From NCBI GenBank assembly GCA_021203305.1, contig JAJQBK010000056.1, positions 1 to 64,000 on the forward strand: a DNA stretch of 64,000 bases, in the 5' to 3' direction. The DNA is from Lachnospiraceae bacterium (GTDB taxonomy: Bacteria > Bacillota > Clostridia > Lachnospirales > Lachnospiraceae). A program made the position numbers and the translations under genes. This document shows, piece after piece, positions 54,004-62,427 of the stretch. The stretch's first letter is position 1. Every line of letters starts with the position of its first letter. The notes beneath the pieces were generated by a model, which made no database searches, was not told where the DNA came from, and saw only the letters and a list, made by a program, of their open reading frames with translations.

Positions 54004-54078
54004 ACTTACAAAACCTCCTTACCCGGCCAAAATGACCGAAACAAATCACATTTGTTGTCGCATTCTTTCGTCTTTTAT

Positions 54079-54780
54079 TTATTTCTGAGCGGCTTTCCGG
54101 CTTTTTACCTCATACATAATGACAGAGAATATAATCGCCGCTCCCATTCCGCCGATCAGGGCGCCGTAGCTTCCAACCAGCAGATAGCCTGTCACCGCGA
54201 AAGCCGCGGTTACAAGAAGCGCAATCGGGTTCCGGCGCAGAATAGACGCCAGCATAACCGGATAAAGGGCGGGCATGATGTAGTCAATTGCAGGCGAGAT
54301 GAGGTCGGAGGACAAAATCGGGGTGAGAACTCCGGAGAACAGAACCACTACACCCAGCAGCACGATGACAAGCAACGACGCCGTGCAGGCCGAGATGATG
54401 GAGAGAATATGAAATTCATCGGAATCCATGTCCACATCCACATCCAGGGCTTTCAGCGTGCCCATAATGGAGGGCAGCTTCATGTTGGTGATATTCCCGG
54501 TAATATAGGCGATATAGGTCGCGCCCGGGCCAAGCTGGGGCAGATAAGCCAGAAATTCGCTCAGCGTGCTGCCGAAAAACATCATCAGAAACAGGGGAAG
54601 CGTTGCAAGTAAAAGAGACAGAAAATCAATGGAGTATTGAAAATATGAGCATATAATCAGCCCAGCCCCTACAAAGGAGAGCATCACCAGAAGACTTCCG
54701 ATTCTTCCCACCAGATGAATGCGATTAAGAAACGGCGACATTTTCTGTTCCTGTGTTTCCAGATTATTATTATTTTCCAT
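54079..54780 (-). CDS. Membrane protein, transporter-like subunit (six segments)
   Basis: 233 residues with a short soluble start, about six membrane segments and a polar region in the middle (LGPGATYIAYITGNITNMKL and ALDVDVDMDSDEFH). AAAGGAGG precedes the ATG, 18 bases after the upstream partner. No family recognised with certainty. Pairing with the DUF5058-like protein and an M29-like enzyme suggests a two-component permease for a peptide or amino-acid-like compound. Confidence 0.6.
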   Translation of the reverse strand: MENNNNLETQEQKMSPFLNRIHLVGRIGSLLVMLSFVGAGLIICSYFQYSIDFLSLLLATLPLFLMMFFGSTLSEFLAYLPQLGPGATYIAYITGNITNMKLPSIMGTLKALDVDVDMDSDEFHILSIISACTASLLVIVLLGVVVLFSGVLTPILSSDLISPAIDYIMPALYPVMLASILRRNPIALLVTAAFAVTGYLLVGSYGALIGGMGAAIIFSVIMYEVKSRKAAQK

Positions 54781-54798
54781 GAAAAAAGTCCTCCTTTC

Positions 54799-55530
54799 TC
54801 AATTCAGAATGACATTCCAGACAATCGCCGAGCACATATTCAGAATCAGGCAGATTGCGAAGGAATAATCCCTCAGCCATTTGATTTTATATTTTCCGTT
54901 AATTATATCCACGGCCAGGCTGATGACAAGTCCTGTAATGAATGTTAAAATCGCGACCCATGTGGCGGACTGAACATACGGCACCATCAGATAGGAGGCG
55001 AGATATCCCATCATTCCAATAAACAGGGAGCCGGTAATGGCGCTGATCAGGCCGGAGTGCTTCCCGCGGCTGCTTTTCTGTATTCCGGAAGAATATGCTT
55101 TATTCAGAAGAATATTGGCCAACATCCCGGTGCAGTAGATGATACCGATGCCCACAGTATAGAAGCAGAACGCCTCTCCCGCTGTCTCCGTCCCGAGGGA
55201 GCCGAACCCGCCGATGTTCATGACCATGGTAGCGAGAGCCATTTCCTGTCCGGCGCTGCCGACAACAGAAAGCCTGTACCAGCTCCACGGCACTCCCAAC
55301 AGCATCATCATCGCCAGGAACGGAACCAGTATTGACAGAGATGGCCCGAGGGAGACAAGAATTGTGGCCCGTACCGTGGTCCAGATTTTTTTATTATCCA
55401 TCCCAATCGCCTTTGCCTGGCGAAGCGCGACGATTAAAAACGCTATCAGGACCCCGATCACGAGCAAAATGCCGGCCATAGCTACAATATACACAAGGCC
55501 GGAATTGGCAACTTCCAGAAATGTACCCAT
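54799..55530 (-). CDS. DUF5058-like membrane protein
   Basis: 243 residues, about seven membrane segments. It begins MGTFLEVANSGLVYIVAMAG, and the motifs IWTTVRATILVSLGPSLSILVPF, GVPWSWYRLSVVGSAGQEMALA and MVMNIGGFGSLGTETAGE fit what I remember as DUF5058. AAAGGAGG precedes the ATG. First gene of a three-gene operon with 54079 and 52963; divergent from 55784. The conserved Gly-Ser-Ala loop may form a substrate path. Function unknown. Confidence 0.6.
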   Translation of the reverse strand: MGTFLEVANSGLVYIVAMAGILLVIGVLIAFLIVALRQAKAIGMDNKKIWTTVRATILVSLGPSLSILVPFLAMMMLLGVPWSWYRLSVVGSAGQEMALATMVMNIGGFGSLGTETAGEAFCFYTVGIGIIYCTGMLANILLNKAYSSGIQKSSRGKHSGLISAITGSLFIGMMGYLASYLMVPYVQSATWVAILTFITGLVISLAVDIINGKYKIKWLRDYSFAICLILNMCSAIVWNVILN

Positions 55531-55783
55531 AAGTCATTTCCTCCTTTTGTAAAATGAAAAATTATCCAGGTCGGCATATTACGCCATCACTTTAATGTGG
55601 TAAAGCGTGATGAAATAAGTTACCCGAACTTTTGCTATTTTAAGCGAAGACAGGTCTGAAGCGCAAAGCGAATTCAGAATATTAATATGCCGGATTCGCA
55701 TGGAGATTTTAAATTTGTATTGTTATAATTCCAGATAAATTGTCTGATTTTAATGAAAGGCAATGACAGAAAGGAGATTTTCT

Positions 55784-56797
55784 ATGGATTTAGGGTTTAT
55801 GGAAATGATGCGGACGGCTGCGGTGATTATCGATGAAAGCCTCAAGCCTCAGCCCGGGGAAGATATTGTGGTTGTATCGGATTCCCGGGTTCATGAGTAT
55901 CAGGGGATGCAGCCTCTGACGCAGGCGCTGATGGCCGCGTTTGCGGAGCGCGGACTTGATCCCACGATGATTGTATATGAGGGAAGGCAGAGGTCAAATC
56001 CGAGCATACCGAACGCCGCCGCGAAAGCGATTGAAAGTGCCGATATCGTGGTCGCGGAAAATTCCGTGCTGATTCTTCAGTCCCAGGTCTTTGAGCGGCT
56101 CATGCGAAACAGAAGCAACCGGGTTATGCTGCTTCCGTCAGGCATCAATGTGAGCTGGTCGCCGGATGAAATTTACCGGATGATGCCAAGAACCAAAGAA
56201 GAGCTGACCGAGATGAGCGAGCTGATGAACCGGGTCGGCGACAAGCTGAAGGGAAATCATAAGATCCATTTTACCGCTCCCAATGGAACGGACGCGTATG
56301 TGGATATCATCCACTTCCCGATGTATGGGGAAAACGGAATCGCCATTCATGACGGCAGATGTGATAAAAAGGGCATGTCAGCCATCATTCCGGGCGGCTC
56401 CATTGTATGTATGACTGCCCCCGGTACCATCACCGGAAAAATCGTTCTGGACGCGGAAGCATCATTTGCCAGCGGACTGCTGCACGACGCGGCCACTGTT
56501 TACTTTAAGGACGGCCTCATTACCTCCATTGAAGGAGACGGGGAAACCGCAAGGCTGGTCCGCGACACCCTGAGTTCTCCGGAAAATAAGGATATGCAGG
56601 GGAACGCCATGCCTGAATACGGCATGGGCTTTAACAAGAGGGCGCAGCTCAACGGCAATTCCAGTGAGGGCGAGTCTCTGTATGGCTGCGTTCATATCGG
56701 TATCGGCGCCCTGCGCGGCCACTTTGACGCCATCCTGCCAAACGCGACCGTGGAGGTGGATGGAGAACTGGTCCTGAAGGACGGAGAATATCTGTAA
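55784..56797 (+). CDS. M29-like aminopeptidase-family protein, second copy
   Basis: 337 residues from ATG 55784 (AAAGGAG 7 bases upstream). Homologous throughout to 52963-54003: GEDIVVVSDSRVHEYQG near the N-terminus, GGSIVCMTAPGTITGKIV, MPEYGMGFNKRAQLNG, YGCVHIGIGALRGHFDAIL and EVDGELVLKDGEYL at the end. The Trp-His-Asp motif of the partner is replaced by GHFDA, so metal binding may differ. The two may form a heteromer or act on different substrates. A 250-base region with CATCAC/GTGATG hairpin (55588-55610) separates it from the divergent operon and probably carries regulator sites. Confidence 0.7.
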   Translation: MDLGFMEMMRTAAVIIDESLKPQPGEDIVVVSDSRVHEYQGMQPLTQALMAAFAERGLDPTMIVYEGRQRSNPSIPNAAAKAIESADIVVAENSVLILQSQVFERLMRNRSNRVMLLPSGINVSWSPDEIYRMMPRTKEELTEMSELMNRVGDKLKGNHKIHFTAPNGTDAYVDIIHFPMYGENGIAIHDGRCDKKGMSAIIPGGSIVCMTAPGTITGKIVLDAEASFASGLLHDAATVYFKDGLITSIEGDGETARLVRDTLSSPENKDMQGNAMPEYGMGFNKRAQLNGNSSEGESLYGCVHIGIGALRGHFDAILPNATVEVDGELVLKDGEYL

Positions 56798-56894
56798 GGC
56801 GCTCTCATATCACGACTGTCAGGCCAGCCATGTACCTTCCTGATACCGGGCATTGGCAAAACAAAAAAAACGGTTCGATGACAGCTTATGAAAT

Positions 56895-56960
56895 TACGGC
56901 AGGGGATCAGGCCGATTCCGCCTTTGGGCGGCAGGACTGAAAAGCCCTGCCGTATTTTTA
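56895..56960 (+). terminator. Intrinsic terminator after the M29-like gene
   Basis: TACGGCAGGG and CCCTGCCGTA enclose a 40-base loop with its own CCGCC/GGCGG stem, followed by TTTTT. The remaining gap 56961-57003 shows nothing else. Confidence 0.75.
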
Positions 56961-57003
56961 TGAAATCTTTTTCACAGTTTTCACAGTTTTATGCGAAAAT
57001 CTA

Positions 57004-57032
57004 TTGACAAATGAAAGCAGAAAATTTACAAT
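57004..57032 (+). promoter_or_regulatory. Promoter of rpsT
   Basis: TTGACA, 17 bases, TACAAT, about 85 bases before the rpsT start. Confidence 0.75.
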
Positions 57033-57116
57033 ATTCAAAGTGTGTTCGCCGCATTCCGTGTCTGATGCCGCGGATACGAAGGAAAGAATCGAAAGTATAT
57101 ATGGGAGGTGTACATC

Positions 57117-57380
57117 TTGGCAAATATCAAATCTGCAAAGAAGCGTATCTTAGTCAATAATAAAAAGCATGAGCGCAATAAAGCCATCAAGTCCCGCGTC
57201 AAGACCGAGACCAAGAAGGTTTATGCCGCTGTGGAAGCCGGCGATAAGGCCGCTGCCGCTGAGGCGCTGGCTGTTGCCACTTCTGTGATTGAGAAGGCTG
57301 CCAGCAAGGGTGTTTATCACAAGAATACCGCTGCTCACAAGGTAAGCGCCATCGCAAAAGCTGTCAATACAATCGCTTAA
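57117..57380 (+). CDS. rpsT: 30S ribosomal protein S20
   Basis: Binds 16S rRNA. The 87 residues ANIKSAKKRILVNNKKHERN, RVKTETKKVYAAVEAG and YHKNTAAHKVSAIAKAVNTI are characteristic. The start is the TTG at 57117, with GGGAGGT 7 bases upstream; an in-frame GTG at 57108 overlaps the ribosome site. A UUG start is also known for E. coli rpsT, where S20 limits its own translation. Monocistronic, with its own promoter and terminator. Confidence 0.97.
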   Translation: MANIKSAKKRILVNNKKHERNKAIKSRVKTETKKVYAAVEAGDKAAAAEALAVATSVIEKAASKGVYHKNTAAHKVSAIAKAVNTIA

Positions 57381-57483
57381 ACCTGACGCCCGGGAAGGAT
57401 CGGGCGGCATGTCCGTACAAGCGCCACAACCCTCATGGCCTGTGCGAGCATGAAGACAGCTTACAGACAGAATCGTAATTCAC

Positions 57484-57512
57484 GGGTTCCCCTTTCGGAG
57501 AACCCTTTTTTT
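57484..57512 (+). terminator. Intrinsic terminator of rpsT
   Basis: GGGTTC, inner CC/GG and GAACCC form the stem, then TTTTTTT. Confidence 0.9.
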
Positions 57513-57605
57513 GCCCAAAATCAGCCTGTCAGCTTTCCTCCGCATGCAGGTCACACCATCAGCCGCCGCCTCACGGGATACCAGCGGCATCCGTACAGAA
57601 AGACA

Positions 57606-58067
57606 TCACTTCACTTCTTTTCTCAGCTTCTTTCGCATCCTGCAGAGTCTGGTCCTGACGTTTCCCGGACTGATCCGCATATCCTCTGCAAGCTCCGCCA
57701 CTGTAAAGCCATCCAGAAAATATCCCCTCGCCAGCCTCTCATCCTCCCCGCCGTAGAGACTGTGCAGCAGATCCTCCATCACCACCATCTCATAAGCCGG
57801 GTCCTCGTAATAAATATTCTCCTCGCTCCACTGGCCCCCGCGAAAATTCTCATACCTTCTCACATCCCGCCACATATGCTTCGCGGTCAGCAGAAGCCAG
57901 CCGCAGGGGTTGGGATGGCTTTGCAGCATATCCCACCTCTCCAGCGCTATCCTGTACGTCTCCTGCACGATATCCTCCAGCTCCTGGCCATTCTCCATTC
58001 TGGGGCGCAGATACTGCCGGACCATCCCGCCGGTACGCCTGTAGAAGCTCTCAAAGTCCTCTTCCAT
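57606..58067 (-). CDS. ECF-like sigma factor
   Basis: 153 residues from ATG 58067, which overlaps the stop of the HTH gene (TGATG), so the two are translationally coupled. Region 2 is seen as MVRQYLRPRMENGQELEDIVQETYRIAL and the helical core; region 4 as FLDGFTVAELAEDMRISPGNVRTRLCRMRKKL. The two regions are close to standard ECF spacing. No anti-sigma factor with membrane segment lies beside it, so the upstream XRE-like protein may act in its place. The gap 57513-57605 shows nothing. Confidence 0.75.
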   Translation of the reverse strand: MEEDFESFYRRTGGMVRQYLRPRMENGQELEDIVQETYRIALERWDMLQSHPNPCGWLLLTAKHMWRDVRRYENFRGGQWSEENIYYEDPAYEMVVMEDLLHSLYGGEDERLARGYFLDGFTVAELAEDMRISPGNVRTRLCRMRKKLRKEVK

Positions 58068-58372
58068 CAGTCGGGAAAGTATCTCTTCCTGAAGAATTCG
58101 TCCAGTGACAGCTGCAGGCCGCAGCAGATATGCCAGATTGTGATAATCCCGGGATTCTGGCTTCTCCCGTAAATAATGCTTTTGAGGGTGGACGGATGTA
58201 CGCCGGAGAGCCGGGCCAGCTCCGTGACGCTGATTTTTCTCGCTCTGCACAGCTGCAAAATCCTGTGTATAAGCTGTTCTAAAAGCTGGCGCTCCTCAGG
58301 CGAGGACCTGGGAAGCCTGCAGCTGTTCTTTGGTAAGGGATTATCTTCCGTAAAAACATACAGACTGTCCAT
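58067..58372 (-). CDS. XRE-like HTH regulator coupled to the sigma factor
   Basis: 101 residues from ATG 58372 (AAGGAG 5 bases upstream). The helix-turn-helix is ISVTELARLSGVHPSTLKSI, with the tail GIITIWHICCGLQLSLDEFF. It overlaps the sigma factor start by TGATG. A palindrome GACGATATGTCGTC near 58460 in its upstream region could be its operator. No sensor domain is present. In many XRE proteins of this size, dimers repress their own promoter. Confidence 0.75.
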   Translation of the reverse strand: MDSLYVFTEDNPLPKNSCRLPRSSPEERQLLEQLIHRILQLCRARKISVTELARLSGVHPSTLKSIIYGRSQNPGIITIWHICCGLQLSLDEFFRKRYFPD

Positions 58373-58567
58373 ATAATCTCCTTCCATCCGGAAACCTCTC
58401 CGCTGTCCGCGGCGGGTGCTCCGTAAGGGTATTGTACATGACAGCCTGAAAAAATGTAGACGATATGTCGTCACTTTAGTTTTGCAAAAGTTTTTCTCCG
58501 AAAAATGTTCTTATTGAAATGTTAAAATTTCCATACGCGATTTAATCTTCAATTCACTAAATCTATA

Positions 58568-58617
58568 TTGACAGTATCGGATAAAACCGATAAAATAAAT
58601 ATCGGATAAAACCGATA
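58568..58617 (+). promoter_or_regulatory. HigBA-like promoter with two identical operators
   Basis: TTGACA at 58568-58573, 17 bases, TAAAAT at 58591. The 18-bp palindrome TATCGGATAAAACCGATA occurs twice exactly (58575-58592, filling the spacer, and 58600-58617). This fits repression by the downstream antitoxin. Confidence 0.8.
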
Positions 58618-58631
58618 GATAAGGAAAATGC

Positions 58632-58990
58632 ATGGGAAAAATTACAGTAGAATTTTACAGCACACCGAATGGCGTGGAACCTGCAAAAGACTTTCTGGAC
58701 AGCCTCGATATTAAAATGCGGGCTAAAATGCTTCGCTCCATTGAGCTTCTGAGAGACAACGGCGGAGAATTACGCGAACCAACCTCTAAACCTTTAGGTG
58801 ATGGCATATATGAGTTACGCGCCCAGATGGGAATAATATTACCAGAGTATTATATTTCTTCTTTATCGGCAACAGGGCAATTTTAACAAATGGTTTTATC
58901 AAGAAAACGCAGGAGACGCCGCCTGGAGAAATTAAACAGGCAAAAAATTATCGGTCTGATTTTTTGGAAAGAGAGGAAAAAGCATTATGA
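58632..58990 (+). pseudogene. HigB/RelE-like toxin with a frameshift
   Basis: The first 66 codons read MGKITVEFYSTPNGVEPAKD through IYELRAQMG, the usual start of a phage-Gp49/HigB-type mRNA interferase. Near 58831 one A seems missing: the frame then ends at 58886 (SSLSATGQF), while the next frame continues with NNITRVLYFFFIGNRAILTN, FIKKTQETPPGEIKQA and KNYRSDFLEREEKAL to a TGA at 58988 that overlaps the antitoxin ATG. The complete protein would have 118 residues. The present one lacks the catalytic C-terminal half and should be inactive. Confidence 0.85.
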
Positions 58991-59274
58991 CCAATTTTGA
59001 CGACTATCTGAAGGAACAATTGAAAGACCCTGAATTAAGGGCAGAATATGAAGCGCTGGAACCGGAGTTTTCTCTAATGCAGGCCATGATTGATGCAAGG
59101 AGAGACACCGGGCTGACTCAGAAGCAGCTTTCGGAACGTACCGGCATATCCCAAAGCGATATCAGCAAATTTGAAAGCGGCGGCGGAAATCCTTCGCTCA
59201 AAACGCTCCGGAGACTGGCCGCCGGTCTGGGTATGTGTGTCAAAATTGAATTTCTGCCTATGACACGCGCATAG
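58987..59274 (+). CDS. HigA-like antitoxin (XRE family)
   Basis: 95 residues with a helix-turn-helix GLTQKQLSERTGISQSDISK and ending in AAGLGMCVKIEFLPM. It starts over the stop of the toxin frame, as usual for HigBA order. It would bind the twin TATCGG palindromes upstream and shut down its own operon. With the toxin broken, selection would act only on its DNA-binding function. Confidence 0.88.
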   Translation: MTNFDDYLKEQLKDPELRAEYEALEPEFSLMQAMIDARRDTGLTQKQLSERTGISQSDISKFESGGGNPSLKTLRRLAAGLGMCVKIEFLPMTRA

Positions 59275-59318
59275 AAGAGATGTAGGATCGCCACCCTGCC
59301 TATTCCATTCGGATATTC

Positions 59319-59350
59319 AAGCAGACAGCTTCGGTTGTCTGCTTTTTAAT
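59319..59350 (+). terminator. Intrinsic terminator after the antitoxin gene
   Basis: AAGCAGACA and TGTCTGCTT around an 8-base loop containing TTCG, then TTTT. Confidence 0.9.
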
Positions 59351-59372
59351 TTTGCAGGTTTTTCTCCCTTTT

Positions 59373-60701
59373 TTATGAAGGCGCCTTCATAAAGGTCACC
59401 GTGATGAGAGAGCCCTCCCCTTCCTCGCTCTCCAGCTCCAGCGCCGCCCCGTGCAGGGACACGATATGCTTGACGATGGCAAGCCCCAGCCCGGTCCCGC
59501 CGGTATCCCGGGAGCGGCTCTTGTCCACCCGGTAAAACCGCTCAAAAACACGGCTCTGGTGCTCCTTCGGAATACCGATGCCGGTATCCTGCACGCTCAG
59601 CACCACCGTATCCACGCGGTTTTTCACCCGGACTAAAACGGAGCCGTTTTCCTTATTGTAGCGGATGGCGTTGTCGCACAGATTATAAATCAGCTCCTCC
59701 AGCATCTCTCTGTTGCCGGGCACCACTGCGCTCTCTCCCTCCAGCCGCAAAGCCACCTTATGCTTCTGGGTGTTCATCCTCAGCATATCCACACAGGCCT
59801 GGGCCACCGGATACAGGTCCACATACTCCAGTTCCATGCCGGGGGAGGTGGAATCCAGTTTGGACAGCTCCAGAATATCGTTGATCAGCGTCAGAAGCCT
59901 CCCCGCGTTCTCATGAATCTCCCTGGCGAAGTGCCTGGCGTCCTCATCCTGCGCCATACCCGACCCGATCAGCTCCGCGTAGCCGGAAATGACCGTCAGC
60001 GGCGTCTTCAGCTCATGGGACACATTTGCCGTGAACTCCTGGCGCATCTGGGCGGATTCCAGCAGATCCATATGCTGCTTCTGAATGGTTTCCAGGAAAG
60101 GCTGCAGCTCCTCATAGGCGGGCACCGTCTGAGGCTTGTCCAGATTGTCCGCCAGCGTCTGCATGGGCTGCAGGATGCTCTTTGTCAGCACGGAGGCCAG
60201 CAAAAAGCAGATCATCCAGCAAAGGGCGCCCACCAAAAGCACGATGGGCAACACATGAAGATACAGGCCCAGAATGCTGCTTCCGTCCCGCCCCACGCGG
60301 ATCACGGTGTCATCATCCAGCCGCAGCGCCACATAATAAGTAGACCGGTTCAGCGTATCCGAGCGGCGCACCGCCTGCCCCTCGCCGGTCTCCCAGGCGG
60401 AAATAATCTCCTCCCTGTCGCTATGATTTTCCATGGAAGAGGCGTCCACCTCATTGTCATAGAGGACCGTACCATCCCTGTCCACCACCGTCAGGCGAAA
60501 ATATTCCCCGGAGCTGTCGTACAGCTCCCAGTCCATATGGGCGTTCCGTTCCGACTGTAAAATCAGCTGCCCGTAGCCACGGATATCCTCATACATCTGC
60601 TCCCTGAAAATCCGGTAAAAAAGAAGACTGGAAAAAACCATGGTCAGAAGGATCGTCAGACTGACTACCAGCATAAAATGGCTGTATATCTTTTTTTTCA
60701 T
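59373..60701 (-). CDS. phoR: Sensor histidine kinase, PhoR-like
   Basis: 442 residues from ATG 60701 (AGAGG 5 bases upstream). Two membrane segments (about 10-30 and 160-180) enclose a sensor domain. HisKA: FTANVSHELKTPLTVISGYA with the phospho-acceptor His; HATPase: ELIYNLCDNAIRYNKENGS, DTGIGIPKEHQSRVFERFY and GGTGLGLAIVKHI. A HAMP-like linker follows the second segment. It is the last gene of the phosphate cluster and follows its response regulator, so phosphate starvation sensing is the likely task. Confidence 0.88.
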   Translation of the reverse strand: MKKKIYSHFMLVVSLTILLTMVFSSLLFYRIFREQMYEDIRGYGQLILQSERNAHMDWELYDSSGEYFRLTVVDRDGTVLYDNEVDASSMENHSDREEIISAWETGEGQAVRRSDTLNRSTYYVALRLDDDTVIRVGRDGSSILGLYLHVLPIVLLVGALCWMICFLLASVLTKSILQPMQTLADNLDKPQTVPAYEELQPFLETIQKQHMDLLESAQMRQEFTANVSHELKTPLTVISGYAELIGSGMAQDEDARHFAREIHENAGRLLTLINDILELSKLDSTSPGMELEYVDLYPVAQACVDMLRMNTQKHKVALRLEGESAVVPGNREMLEELIYNLCDNAIRYNKENGSVLVRVKNRVDTVVLSVQDTGIGIPKEHQSRVFERFYRVDKSRSRDTGGTGLGLAIVKHIVSLHGAALELESEEGEGSLITVTFMKAPS

Positions 60702-60773
60702 ATGAACCTCTGACGCCGCGGACATACACACCCGCAGGGCGTCCCTTGTGGAAGCTGCTCCCGGCGTTTCCTC

Positions 60774-61475
60774 TTATATTGTGCGCACATCAGGCTGTTC
60801 CTCATCCATAATGTACCCCACGTTACGCACGGTCTTGATCATGCTGCCCGCGTCCTTCAGCTTCTGGCGCAGCGTCTTGATGTGCATGTCAAGGGTGCGG
60901 CTCTCGCCCTCAAAATCTGTCTCCCAGACCTTATTTAAAATCTTCTCCCGGGTGGTGACGGTTCCGGCGTTGCTCATCAGAAGCTGCAGAAGCTCAAACT
61001 CCTTGTAGGTCAGCTCCACCAGTTGATCCCGCACATGAACCTCATGCTTTTCCTTATCTAAAAGCACCGGCCCCAGAGTCAGCCTCACTTCCTCCCCGCT
61101 TTCCCCCGGAAGACGCCGCAACAGAGCCTTGACCCGGGAAATCATCTCCATCACGCCGAAGGGCTTGCAGATATAATCATCCGCCCCGAAGTCCAATCCC
61201 TTGACCCGGTCCAGCTCGGTGGTTTTGGCGGTGACCATAATCACCGGGATGTCCTTTGTCAGCGTCCGGCTTCTGAGTCCCTTCAGAATTTCCAGGCCGC
61301 TGATGTCCGGCAGCATGATATCCAGCATGATCAGAGCCGGGAACTTCCGGTTCATGGCCTCGTTGAACTCCTTCGCCGTGGGAAAGGTCTCCACCTGATA
61401 GCCCACGTTCTGCAGGGCAAAGCTCTCTATTTCCGCGATATTGGTGTCATCCTCCACCACATAAATCAATGACAT
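60774..61475 (-). CDS. phoB: Response regulator, PhoB/OmpR family
   Basis: 233 residues. Receiver domain with acidic pocket VVEDDTNIAEIE, phosphorylated Asp in LIMLDIMLPDISGLE, and KPFGVMEMISRVKALLRR; C-terminal winged helix VELTYKEFELLQLLMSNAGT and SRTLDMHIKTLRQKLKDAGS. It lies 290 bases behind phoU, across a terminator and a leader repeat shared with spoIIP, so it has its own promoter. It probably controls the upstream pst genes. Confidence 0.88.
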   Translation of the reverse strand: MSLIYVVEDDTNIAEIESFALQNVGYQVETFPTAKEFNEAMNRKFPALIMLDIMLPDISGLEILKGLRSRTLTKDIPVIMVTAKTTELDRVKGLDFGADDYICKPFGVMEMISRVKALLRRLPGESGEEVRLTLGPVLLDKEKHEVHVRDQLVELTYKEFELLQLLMSNAGTVTTREKILNKVWETDFEGESRTLDMHIKTLRQKLKDAGSMIKTVRNVGYIMDEEQPDVRTI

Positions 61476-61555
61476 ATTTTTCTCCTGTTCTTTTCACTTC
61501 TGAGATTTATTTTCCGCTCTTCTTATGATTATGATGAAAGCGATAAAAGGGGATA

Positions 61556-61618
61556 ATACTATGGATTGCTTTACAAAAAACACTCCCTTGTATCATTATA
61601 TATCAGTATGCCCGAAAA
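61556..61618 (-). repeat. Shared leader element, copy 2 (before the phoB-like gene)
   Basis: Similar to 50630-50687 over about 60 bases. On the minus strand it contains TATAATGATACAAGGGAG, a probable -10 and transcript start. Confidence 0.6.
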
Positions 61619-61653
61619 GAAAAGGACGCCCGGAAATCATCAGAAAATTTCCG
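61612..61653 (-). terminator. Terminator after phoU
   Basis: CGGAAAT and ATTTCCG on the minus strand, followed by a T-rich run (CCTTTTCTTTTC). The rest of 61654-61764 is AT-rich with no other signal. Confidence 0.55.
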
Positions 61654-61764
61654 AACATCCCTCCCCTGTCTTATTCTAAAAGAAACTGATTTTTTTCAAT
61701 CCGACATATGTAAAATCGAGGTAAATTATGCTACTTAATCATTATATTCACAGCCGCTCTGAAA

Positions 61765-62427
61765 TTACATGATCCGATGCTCCCCGATAGTCCCCGTCTC
61801 CTGGAAATTCTCCCACTCGCAGATATTGACCGCGTGGTCTCCCACCTTTTCCAGCCATTTCGCAATCAGAAGGGCGTCCACGCAGCCGTCCGGATTGACC
61901 GCGCCGGAATGGATTTTGGCGATAATATCATTTTTGATGCTGTTAAAGCAGCCGTCAATCTCATCATCGTAGGCAATGGTCTGGTTTGCCAGATCCTCGT
62001 TGCGCTCCATAAAGGAGGTAACCGCGCTCTTGTGCATCATAACCACCTTTGTGATCATATCGTCGATTTCCCGGGAATACTCATCCAGATCCGTCTGGTT
62101 CATCCTGAGAAAAATCTCCGCAATGTCGGCGGCGTGATGGCCGCTTCGCTCCAGATCAGTGACCATCTTTAAGGACGCGGACACCACTCTCATATCCCGG
62201 GCCACCGGAGTCTGCTTGATCAGAAGCGTCAGGCAGCGGGATTCAATGGCTCTCTGCATATCGTCGATGATATGATCCTCCTCCCTGATCTGCTCTAAAA
62301 GCTCCTTATCCCGTCTGCGCAGTCCCTTTAAAAGCTTCCCGTAAGCGTGCTCGATCTGGTCGGACATTTCCAGGAGGGACTGTTTTAATTTGATCAGCTC
62401 CCTGTCAAAATTTACTCTTGTCGCCAT
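61765..62427 (-). CDS. phoU: Phosphate transport regulator PhoU
   Basis: 220 residues of two three-helix bundles. Metal-binding-type motifs are seen as EEDHIIDDMQRAIESRC and YDDEIDGCFNSIKN, with VTDLERSGHHAADIAEI and KWLEKVGDHAVNICEW (the E..xD pairs). PhoU links the Pst transporter to the PhoR kinase and lowers uptake when phosphate is plentiful. It follows pstB by 83 bases. Confidence 0.95.
   Translation of the reverse strand: MATRVNFDRELIKLKQSLLEMSDQIEHAYGKLLKGLRRRDKELLEQIREEDHIIDDMQRAIESRCLTLLIKQTPVARDMRVVSASLKMVTDLERSGHHAADIAEIFLRMNQTDLDEYSREIDDMITKVVMMHKSAVTSFMERNEDLANQTIAYDDEIDGCFNSIKNDIIAKIHSGAVNPDGCVDALLIAKWLEKVGDHAVNICEWENFQETGTIGEHRIM

Noticed and set aside
53512..54612. A 366-codon plus-strand frame
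   Set aside because: It crosses the junction of two well-supported minus-strand genes in antisense and has no ribosome site or recognisable domain.
56895..56960. Three-stem structure before rpsT considered as a riboswitch
   Set aside because: It ends in a T run directly after the M29-like gene and lies before the rpsT promoter, so a terminator explains it better; no conserved riboswitch core was recognised.
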